Shown: positions 22,969 through 31,483 of the stretch, piece after piece
How the letters are laid out: each line of letters begins with the position of its first letter
How positions within the stretch are numbered: the stretch's first letter is position 1
Assembly (NCBI GenBank): GCA_002778195.1
Contig: PCDI01000008.1
Coordinates: forward strand, 926,655 to 990,654
Reading direction: 5' to 3'
Source of the DNA: Raffaelea ambrosiae
Taxonomy: Eukaryota; Ascomycota; Sordariomycetes; Ophiostomatales; Ophiostomataceae
DNA length: 64,000 nt
Program-made: the position numbers and the translations under genes
The notes under the pieces: generated by a model
Told to the model about the DNA's origin: nothing
Databases searched by the model: none
Seen by the model: the letters and a program-made list of their open reading frames with translations, nothing else

Positions 22969-23465
22969 GTCGTGGAGTGAAGGTGTCGTCTCATAGTATG
23001 TATTTCTGTGATGTGTTCTTGCATGTGTGCTAGGCCGGGCGTTCGGAAGAGCCAGCGTTGCTCTTGTGGTTCCGTTATGATCTCTCTTTCTCTTTTTTTC
23101 TTTTTCTGGATATCTTGTGATCTTGATGATCTTGATGATCGGTATAACCTGTATGATCTTCACGAGGGCTCGAGGGTGTCCCATCTAGGCTGGACACCAG
23201 TGTCGGAACTATGGGGTCCTCTCCTAATCGTAGTCTACGTATATACAAATATATAAATATACATATAATTATTGCCTCTTTGTGTGTCGATGGAAACAGG
23301 AAATCGTATGCATAGCCAAAAAGGAAAATCGCGTCCCTTTCTTATTTTTCTTTCTCATATCATCTTCGCACGTCTTATAAATTATTTTTTTCAGCGCTCG
23401 CTCTCAAAACGGGGGAGAAAAAGTCCCCTTCTCGATCAATGTCCAAGGCCCGCAGTCAGCCGTGT
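22969..23465. other. Convergent intergenic region, MFS and ERG27 3' flanks
   Basis: 497 bases between convergent genes. AT-rich with a run of ATATAAATATACATATA-type sequence near 23240-23268; it probably contains both polyadenylation regions. No gene seen. Confidence 0.6.
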
Positions 23466-25067
23466 TTACTTCTTGCTCTTCTCCTCTTCCAGGACGGCCC
23501 GCGCCCGCGGCTCCCAGTACGTCCGCAGCCGCTCCATCTCCCGCCAACAGTCCCGCCCGAGCACCTCAAACTCCTGCCGCCTCTCGTCCGTCAGCCGCGG
23601 GGCCAGCGGCCACCGCCGGCCCTGGCTCATCCGCAGCACGCCCGGGAAGATGCCCTTGTCCTGGGGCCCGCCCGGCACGTCCGCTGCGGCGCCGGACTGG
23701 CCCGTCCACCCCCACCCTTCCACCTCGGTCTTCTTCACCAGCGTCTCGCCCCCCACCGTCGTCGTCGATCCCCACTTGACGTGCTCTGCGTCCAGGTGCG
23801 CCAGCCCGGCCGCCGGCTGCAGCGACACCCACACCGCCGCACAGGCGCCCTTGTACGCCGTGACCGTGTGCCACGGCGACCCCAGCCACCGCGCCAGGTA
23901 CATGGCAAAGTTGTACAGGTAGAACACCAGCCACGGCAGCGGGAAGATGGTCGAGCACACGACGCCGGGGTGTGTTAGGTACTGCCGGGGCGGTATGGGG
24001 TCTTGGGGGGCGTCGCCTTTGGCTCGTTTTGTGGGGGCCGCGCCTTCGGCTCGCGGGTCGCCTGCTCGTGAGTCGCCCGCTGGTGAGTCGCCTTCCCAGA
24101 ATGGACTCGAAAATGGCACAACCCCCGGCAGCCCAGACGTCAGCGACAACACATCCGTCAGCCGCTTCGAGCTCTCGTACGCTGCGTCCGTTTCCCGCCC
24201 CTGCAGATCGTCCACCCGCAGGTACTCCCAGCACGCCGCCTCCACGCTGCTCTCCCACACCAGCCGCGCCGGCCCGCCCACCGCCGCCGCCGCCGCCGCC
24301 GACGGACGCGTCAGCAGCGGCTGCAGCGCATGCGCCAGCACATAGTGCCCGAAGACGTTGGCGCAAAACACCTGGCCTACCACGTCGTCTGGTCCGGGTC
24401 CTCGGTGGTCTTCGGCCGCGCTGGACGCTGGCTTGCCCTCCCTGGGGCTGACCGCCCGCCCCGTCAGCGGATCCACCACCAGCCCAACCGCCGCGTTCTT
24501 GCATGTCGGATACGTCGTCGCCTGCAGCAGCCCCTGGCCCAGCACGTTCGTCGCCAGATTGCCCCAGTTCAGCCCCGTCCACCCGCCAATCCCGGCATTG
24601 CACACGACCACGTCCAGCCGCGGCAGGTGCGCATCGACCGGCTTCGCAGCCAGGCCCGTGTACACGGGCACCGTGGCCCCGACCAGACGGTCCGCCGCGG
24701 CCAGCACGCTGGGGAGGTGGCACAGGTCGAGCTCGATGCTGGCGAGGTGGACGCGGCCGGGGTCTTTGTTCGCCACGACTTTTGTTTTGCGCAGGTACGT
24801 CTGGAGGGCCTCGGTGGTGGCGCGGGACTTGCCAGGGCTGCGGGTGGTGGTCAAGAGGACGAGGTGGGCGGAGGCGGGTCGCTGGACGAGGAACTCGTCG
24901 ATGAGGCGCTGGCCGATGCCGAGGCCAATGCCACTAGAGAATGTGTTAAGAGGGCATGCACGTGAGACGGGCTGGATGGGCTGCCGGGCCTACCTGTTGG
25001 CTCCGGTGACGAGGACGTAGAGCTGGTCTTCGCTGGGGACGGCGTCCCACGGGGCGGCAGAAGCCAT
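23466..25067 (-). CDS. ERG27: 3-ketosteroid reductase (ergosterol biosynthesis)
   Basis: NADPH-dependent short-chain dehydrogenase that reduces the 3-keto group during C-4 demethylation of sterols, in the ER/lipid-droplet complex with ERG25, ERG26 and ERG28. Exons on the minus strand: 25067-24994 and 24933-23466, giving 513 residues; the 60-nt intron interrupts the Ser codon of TGANSGIG (residues 21-28), the Rossmann cofactor motif. Other landmarks: CNAGIGGWTG near 136, FCANVFGHY near 215, active-site Ser near 253, YESSKRL (Tyr277, Lys281), and YLTHPGVVCSTI. YLARWLGSPWHTV is typical of fungal ERG27. The protein is longer than usual (about 350-450), partly from an insert near residues 300-335 coded by repeats. 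It diverges from the OB-fold gene across 428 bases. Confidence 0.9.
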
Positions 25068-25495
25068 GGGTGGGCGGCGGGGGGGCGAAGAAGGACGAGA
25101 GAGGCAAGAAGAACAAGCGGAGAACAAAAGAACACGATTTGCCTGGGGAAGGGGGGGAGAGAGAGGGGGGGATCGTAGCGGTGGCAGACTGGGAGAGAGA
25201 GAAAATTAAAGGAAGCGGTGAATGGTCGTTGAAGGCGGGATTGGACGGTTTAACTATGGTTTAAAAAAAAAAGAAAAAAAAGAAAAGAAAAAAAAACGTT
25301 GAATTGGAAAGAAAATGCAGGTACCTGAACGGGAAGGCGCCACCAAGGCACAGGGCCCTCGGACCACTGATTGGCTCGGTATACCACTAGTTAGTTGGTG
25401 GTTATCGACGTCACTGGAATTTGCGGGCTGTCCGCATTCAGACCCCAAAACCATGTCGTGTCGTATCGTGTCACGCCGGGTCTTTGTTCTCCACT
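25068..25495. promoter_or_regulatory. Divergent promoter region, ERG27 and OB-fold gene
   Basis: 428 bases separate two divergent start codons, so both promoters must lie here. It contains a GA/G-rich patch (25149-25205), an A-rich run (25262-25300) and TAGTTAGTT at 25388-25396. No sterol regulatory element was recognised. Presence of promoters is inferred from gene orientation. Confidence 0.6.
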
Positions 25496-26938
25496 ATGGG
25501 CAAAGTGCTGATCCTGGCCGGTGCGCCCGACGCAGCGTCGATTGACTGGGAAGCCGACGGCCTGCTGGACGACTTTACCGGCGCCATTCCCCGGTTTGCC
25601 GGCTGGACAGACGCGCATCCTGACGAGACCGACGATGCGCGAGACGATGCGGGTCGACGACCCGACCATCCGGTATGGCGCGCGGTGCCGCCTGGAAGGG
25701 GGGCTCTCCAGGGTGGTGGTGGTGGTGGTGGTGGTCGGGAGCAGCAGCCGTCTGTGGACGAACTGCCCAGTCCAGCGCCACCGCCTGTCAGCAGCAGCAC
25801 CGCCATGCCAGGGGTGATGCCTCCTCTTGGCCGAGCCGAGTTCTTCACGACGCAGACGGTGTCCTCCTTTGTGTCGGAAGACTCCGTCCATACATCGTTC
25901 TCGTCGGCGCCGCTGTCGTTCCGGGTCCCGCAGCCGTTGCCGGAGCCGGAGGCCGAGACGCCGGCGAGAAGCCAGGCGGGGGGGACCAGAGTGCTATCCA
26001 GCATACCGGACGAAGACGCGGGGGATGGCAGCGTGCTGTCCCAGTTCCTGGAGTACTCTCTGGCGGCGCACAACGAGTTGCCGTCGTCGGTGCCCGGCCT
26101 GGCTGATCTTCTGGACGCAGACAAGAGCTGTGAAAGGAGCGAAGCCCATGGACGGGAGGGGCAGAGGGAGCATGGAGCGGCCTACCGCGGGGGTTCTTTC
26201 GGGGACTCCAGGGACTCCGGTGACTCTCTCGGAGACTCTCTCGGAGACTCTCTCGCAGACTCTCTCCGCTCTCTTGATGACGGCCACCTGTCGATGACTG
26301 CCTTGCCGCAACCGCCCGCCCATTGGGGGCCCTTGACCGCCCTCTGCGCCATCCCCGGCGCGGCCTACCTCAACAGCATCGCCCCCCAGACGGCCACGGT
26401 CAACCTGGTCGTGGGCGTCGTCTCGGTGGCGCCTCCGCGCGCGGTGCGCACGCGCTGGGGCGGCTCGTCGACGCTGGTGGAGGTGGTGGTCGGCGACGAG
26501 ACGCGAGCCGGGTTCGCGGTGACCTTTTGGGTCGACGGGGGAGGGGCGAGCGAGCAGGTCCTGTCGAGTCTGCGCGCGCAAGACGTGGTCCTCCTGCGGC
26601 ATGTGGCCCTGTACGTTTTTGCGGACCGGGTCTACGGCAGCAGTCTGCGCAAGGACCAGACCAAGATCCGCGTGCTGTATCGCGGCGGGGGGTCGTTGTC
26701 GTCCGGCGACGACGGGCTGTATTCGGTGGAGCACATGGCCGTGGCAGCAGCAGCAGCAGCAGGCAGAGACGCGGCGCCAGCGGCGTCTGTAGATGCCCTG
26801 GCAGCCAAGACAGCGCGCGTGTGGGACTGGGCGCTGCGATGCATTCTTGTGGGAGGAGGAGGGAAGCAGAGCGCAGACAGCCAGGCAGACCGTCCGAGAC
26901 GGACGTGGGACATGCCACCGGAAGATACCCAGGAATGA
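25496..26938 (+). CDS. Uncharacterised protein with OB-fold-like C-terminal domain
   Basis: Single exon, 480 residues, ATG at 25496 the first in frame. The start MGKVLILAGAPDAASIDWE is hydrophobic and compact. Residues about 60-260 are disordered, with a Gly run coded by GGT repeats and a GDSLGDSLADSL repeat near 240-262. The C-terminal domain (about residues 270-410) begins LTALCAIPGAAYLNSI, then TVNLVVGVVSV, an Arg-rich turn, VEVVVGDETRAGFAVTFW, and a final block with DVVLLRHVALYVFADRVYGS. This pattern of five strands with GDETRAGF recalls fungal proteins annotated as nucleic-acid-binding OB folds; I recognise it by general resemblance only. If right, it binds single-stranded DNA or RNA. 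Divergent from ERG27; no functional link is implied. Confidence 0.6.
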   Translation: MGKVLILAGAPDAASIDWEADGLLDDFTGAIPRFAGWTDAHPDETDDARDDAGRRPDHPVWRAVPPGRGALQGGGGGGGGREQQPSVDELPSPAPPPVSSSTAMPGVMPPLGRAEFFTTQTVSSFVSEDSVHTSFSSAPLSFRVPQPLPEPEAETPARSQAGGTRVLSSIPDEDAGDGSVLSQFLEYSLAAHNELPSSVPGLADLLDADKSCERSEAHGREGQREHGAAYRGGSFGDSRDSGDSLGDSLGDSLADSLRSLDDGHLSMTALPQPPAHWGPLTALCAIPGAAYLNSIAPQTATVNLVVGVVSVAPPRAVRTRWGGSSTLVEVVVGDETRAGFAVTFWVDGGGASEQVLSSLRAQDVVLLRHVALYVFADRVYGSSLRKDQTKIRVLYRGGGSLSSGDDGLYSVEHMAVAAAAAAGRDAAPAASVDALAAKTARVWDWALRCILVGGGGKQSADSQADRPRRTWDMPPEDTQE

Positions 26939-27388
26939 TGCAGAGGCCGGAGGTGTTGTTTTCGCGGGAGGAATGTCTGGAATGGATTGGGCTTTTCAGT
27001 CACAGCAAGACCAACGTACGCAATGAAAGAATCCATTTGTATCATACACGCATGGCAAAATCGTCAACAAGTGTTTACATCGGAAACTAGACAATCTTCT
27101 TCTTTCCACACAGTTCCCTCTTTTGTTCCTTTTGCATGTCTCGACACAAGACGATGGCGGATTTTGGCGTTCCAAACGTGCAAACATGAAAACCATCCAG
27201 ACATGCCAACCACGTCCACTTTCCGTCTCCTTTTTTTTCCACCCATTTTTTTGTTCACTCCTTTTTTTCTTCCATCCATTTTTTTGTTCACTCCTTTTTC
27301 TTCTTCCACCCATTTCTTTCGTTCACTCCTTTTTTTATAAACGCTCTCTTTTCGTCCCTTCTCCTCCCCCCCCCCCCCCCCCCCCCCC
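26939..27388. other. Convergent intergenic region with C23 tract
   Basis: 450 bases between the OB-fold gene and the Argonaute 3' end. It holds three near-copies of a T-rich unit (CACTCCTTTTTTTCTTCCA-like, 27250-27335) and an uninterrupted run of 23 C at 27366-27388, which abuts the Argonaute stop codon. No gene seen. Confidence 0.7.
27366..27388 (-). repeat. G23 homopolymer directly after Argonaute stop codon
   Basis: On the plus strand a run of 23 C. Read with the Argonaute mRNA it is 23 consecutive G immediately after the TAA (27389-27391), so it would form the first bases of the 3' UTR. Runs of this length can form G-quadruplexes in RNA. Confidence 0.85.
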
Positions 27389-30300
27389 TTACACGTAATA
27401 CATGTCGTTGGCCAGGTTGGCATGCACGGTCGGCATCGGCGACATGCCGCCGGTCTGTCCGCTGGCCAGGCTGCTCGTGTCGTCGCCCAGGCTGGCGCCG
27501 CCGCCGCCGCCGCTGGTCAGGCGGTCAAAGTCCTTGCTCTGGTACAGGCGCGCGCGCGTGCACACCAGGTCGGCGTAGTAGGCGGGCGGGCAGATGCTGA
27601 CGGCCTTGGTGGCGCGGTTGAAGAGGTAGCACATGTTGTGGGTCAGCGACTCGAGGGCGTTGGCGGCCTGGGCGCCGTAGCGGGCGGCGAAGATCTCGTC
27701 GTAGATGACGGTGTAGCGGGCGGGGCGGGCGGTGCCCTGCAGGGCGGTGTGGGCGGTCAGGTAGAAGTCCCAGTAGCGCTGGAGCGTGACGCCGCGGTCG
27801 ACAACGGTGCCGCACTCGATGTTGCCGGTGCGGTTGCCCGACTGGGTGGGGAAGAAGCGCGTGTTGTGGCGCTTGACCGACACGACCACGGTGACCTGCG
27901 GCGGGGCGCCCGGGTAGAGGCGGTCAAAGGCCAGGCGCATGCGCGGCAGCTCGACGTCCAGGACCTGGGCGAACTGGCCCTCGGACACGCCGTCGCGGTA
28001 GACCAGCACGTGCTGGGGCAGCTGGTCGCGGTTGCGGGCGCGCCACACCTCGAGGCGCTGGACCAGGGCGTCGGTCAGGCGGTCGCTGACCATCTCCTGG
28101 CGGCCGCGCTGGGCCCAGCAGGCGGCCGGCCACTGGGCGAGGTGGCGGTCGACGCTGGCGACGAGGCCGACGTGCGAGGGCAGCGGCGACGACGGGCCCG
28201 CGGCGGCGGCGCCCAGGTTGGTCGGGTGGATCACGTCGTAGCCGACGACCATGGTGCGGCCCTCGGACACGAGGCCCAGGTCGGCCGCCTCGTTGCCGAG
28301 CATGTGGTTGATGCCGCCCAGCTTCAGGTTGAACTTGAGCCCCACGTTGGCAAAGTACTGCTCGTCGGGCTGGCCCTGGAACTTGGTCTTGGTCAGCTTG
28401 TGCCCGATCACGCACACCGAGTGCACGCCGTACACCGTGTCGCCCTGCAGTTTGATCTCCTCGTAGAGGTCCCTGTCGTTGCTGGGCAGCACGAACAGCA
28501 CCACGCGCGGCGCCGCCGGGCGCGCGTGCAGCACCGCCTCGTACGCCTGCGCGACGTGCTCTTCCAGGGCGGCCGGGCTGTGGTCCGGGAACGCGAGCCA
28601 GTTGGCGCCGTTGGCCAGGCGCTCCGGCTTCTCGCGCACGGGCACGCTCATCTTGCGGGCCAGAAAGGCGCCAAAGGCAAAGACGGTCGTGCGCACGCGC
28701 TCAAAGTCGACGGACGGCGGGCTGCCCGGGCCCTGCTTGGCCATCTGCACAAACGTCCAGGGCACGTCGTGCATGCCCGGGCCCGGCAGCGCCAGGTGGT
28801 TGGCGGCGAGGTTCCAGGAGCCGAAGCGCGCGACGAGCGGCTTGGGCTCCTTGTACTTGATCTGGGGCGGCGCGAGGATGCGGGCGTCGACGGCGACGAG
28901 GCGGTCGCCGACGGTGAGGCCGTACTGGCGGAACAGGGGCGCGCCGGCGCCGCCGGGGCCGGCGTCGAGCTGGAGGACCTGGCGGCCGAGGCGGGTGATG
29001 GACGCGGCGTTGTCGGCCGGGGTGCGGCAGGCAAAGCGCAGCATCTCGGTGGTCTCGTTGGCGCCCAGCCGGGCCTTGGTGGGCTGGCCGGGCACGAGGA
29101 AGCACCACTCGGCCGGGTAGTACCGGGGGTCATCGCGTTTGCCGAGGTTGAGGAGGGGGAGGTTCTTGACCGACTGGCGGTATTCTGGGCGTCGTCAGCA
29201 GGCAAGCATAGGCAGAGACAGATGGAGGGACGAAAGAAAAGAGGCGTGCGTGTCGAGGGATCGGAGAGGCGTGTTAGAGGGTTGGGGGGACGTCCCCCCA
29301 ATGGATTCTCACGACACGACCATCTCACGATGCCCGGGCCACACGACAACCAAACAAGCAACCAAGGAAATCAAGTTGAAAAAAAAAGAAATCGGAAAGA
29401 GAAAACAAAACGCAAAAAGAAAACGAAACGCAAAAAAAAAAAAGACAGTTAAAAAAAAGCAAAAAGAAATCCATAGACCAACTCCCCCGGGTGGGTTTGA
29501 ACCACCAACCTTCAGATTAACAGTCTGACGCGCTAGCCAATTGCGCCACGAGGGACTTCGGAAACGGGACACGTTTTTCCCGGGTCTTGGATGGAGGGCA
29601 GGAGGCGGCTACTTACTCTTTTGAATGTAGGCCTCGACGGTGTACATCTTGTTGCTCTGCAGCCCCGGGATGGGCACGCTGCCCTCGGTGTACAGGAACT
29701 CGACCTCGCGCGGCGACGCAAAGTTCTTCTTGACCTGCAGCGCGTCCTGGCTGGTGTTGCCGGTGCGGCGCCCGCGCATGTTGTCGCGCGTCGTGGCAAA
29801 GCCGGCCAGGGTGTACTCGCGGGCGACGGCCGGGGCGGCGCCGGCGGCGGGAATGGCCAGGCGCACGCGCGCGCCCTTGAGCAGGTTGTGCAGGCGCGCC
29901 GAGGCCGGCCCCTGCTGGGCCAGGAGGGCGGCCATGTCGCCGGGCGCGCGGAAGACGCCGTGCGTGACGTTGACGTTGAGCAGCAGCCGGCCCGTCGCCG
30001 GGCGCACGCTCTGGAAGTAGCCGCGCACCGCCTCCAGCAGCGTGAGCCGGCCCAGGCTGGCGCGCTCGCTGTCGAGGTCGCACGGGAAGAACCGGCTGCT
30101 GCCGACGGCGACCACGCCCGGGATGCCCCCGGGTCCCGCGCCGGGTCCCCCCCCGGGTCCCCCCCCGGGTCCCCCCCCGGGTCCGCCCACCCGCGGCCCG
30201 TGCCCGAGGACAATCCCGATGGCGTCCACCACGTCTGCGAACTTGGGAAACGCCGCGTCGTGGATGTCGCGCTCGTCGCGCATGGTGCGCAGCCAGTGGC

Positions 30301-31483
30301 TGAGGCCGTCGAGCGACAGCGTCTGCGGGCCGTCGAACTTGACCTGGAAGCGCGTGCCCTCGAGCTCGACGTCGTCCAGCACCTGGTCGGCCGGCAGGCC
30401 CGGCAGCGGCGCCAGCGTCACCACCTTGCTCTTGAGCTCCGTCGACGCCGCCAGCCCGGCGCCGGCCAGGCGCTGCGTGACCACGTGCCGGAGCACCTTT
30501 TTGAGCAGGTTGCCCTTGACCTCGCTGCCGCCGACCGCCTTTTTGGTGGCGTGCCTGTCCTCCGTGTCCTCCGCCAGGTCTGGGGTGTCTTTGGTGTCTT
30601 GTTCTTGTTCGTGTGCCTGTCCCTCGCTCTCCCTCGCCGTCCCCACCCGCCGCAGCTTGGTCACCGTGACGTTGTACTGGAGCAGCCGCGACAGGGAGCC
30701 GATGCTGAGCTCGAAAAAGTTGGCCCAGACCACCACCTTGGTGCCGTTGGTGCCGTAGGCCGGCCGGCGCGGGAACCGGGCGACGTCGCCGGCCGGCGGG
30801 CCCGAGGGGCCCGCCGAGGCCGACGGACCAGCCGCAGCAGCAGGCGTCTTGCCCGCTCCGCCTTTGCCAAAGGCCCCGCCCTTCTTGCCCTTGCCCTTGC
30901 CTTTCCCGCCTCCGCCGCCCTTGCCGCCACCGGCAGGACCCGGGACGGCCACGTTGAGCTTGCCCATCTGGTGGGTCACGCCGGCGACCGCAGTCGACGC
31001 GCCGGCCGACGACGACAACGACGACGCAGCCATCAGCTCGTTCTCCAGCGCGGTTATTTGCGCATTCGGCGAAGCCGTTTCGCCGGGGTAGCTGGACAGG
31101 TTAGACAGAACGACAGACGTAGACAGCAGACAGTAGCAGCAGACAGTCGACAGCACAGAGTCGACAGTAGACAGGCAGCCGACAGAGGCAGACACTCACC
31201 CAAAGGCATCAATGTTCAGAGGGGGACGGCCACCTCGGCCACCGCCGCCGCCGCGGTCACCACGGAACCCGCCGCGTCCGCCGCCGCGTCCGCCATCTCC
31301 ACGATAGAATCCACCACGGTCGCCTCCTCCGCGGCCGCCGCCACGATAGTCGCCACCGCCCCGGCCACCGCCGCGGTCAGAGCTGCCGCCACGGCCACGA
31401 CCTCCGCCACGGTCTCCGCGGCCGCCTCCACGATAGTCTCCACCGCCTCGGCCACGGCCGCGGCCTCTGCCAGAGTCGGCCAT
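27389..31483 (-). CDS. Argonaute, QDE-2-like, with RGG N-terminus
   Basis: Small-RNA-guided slicer of fungal RNA interference. Minus-strand exons 31483-31200, 31091-29617 and 29184-27389 sum to 3555 nt (1184 residues). Residues 1-90 are Arg/Gly-rich (GRGRG, RGG, DYRGG units). A Gly/Lys/Ala linker precedes the N domain (from about 198, RFPRRPAYGTNGTKV). Linker 1 has SRFFPCD near 427; the PAZ region is about 445-575. After intron 2, linker 2 reads YYPAEWCFLVPGQPTK, with MID and PIWI following. PIWI keeps a complete D-E-D-D tetrad: Asp903 (GYDVIHPT), Glu950 (RQEMVSD), Asp984 (YRDGVSEGQF), Asp1125 (AYYADLV). A GGPG minisatellite lies in linker 1. Intron 1 (108 nt) is CTGTC-rich; intron 2 (432 nt) contains a tRNA gene. 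QDE-2 versus meiotic SMS-2 paralogue cannot be decided. Confidence 0.93.
29482..29555 (-). tRNA. tRNA-Asn (anticodon GTT), intronless
   Basis: 74-nt cloverleaf on the minus strand, found by folding by eye. Acceptor stem TCCCTCG pairs with CGGGGGA (one T-G wobble); D stem GCGC/GCGC with loop AATTGGCTA; anticodon stem TCAGA/TCTGA around CTGTTAA, giving anticodon GTT; variable AGGTT; T stem GGTGG/CCACC with loop TTCAAAC; discriminator G at 29482. A box TGGCGCAATTGG and B box GGTTCAAACC are intact. T runs of 5, 8 and 11 follow within about 50 nt and suit Pol III termination. It lies wholly inside Argonaute intron 2 (29185-29616), same strand, starting 61 nt after the donor. Confidence 0.95.
30126..30186 (-). 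repeat. GGPG-coding 12-bp minisatellite in Argonaute
   Basis: Tandem copies of a 12-bp unit (plus strand CCGGGTCCCCCC and variants) coding Gly-Gly-Pro-Gly in the linker-1 region. Repeat number is likely to vary between strains; this is inferred from its tandem structure. Confidence 0.8.

Noticed and set aside
27422..29452. 676-codon plus-strand frame opposite the Argonaute PIWI exon
   Set aside because: Antisense shadow of GC-rich coding DNA; its translation is Val/Ala/Gly/Arg-rich and has no motif, while the minus strand encodes a clear PIWI domain.
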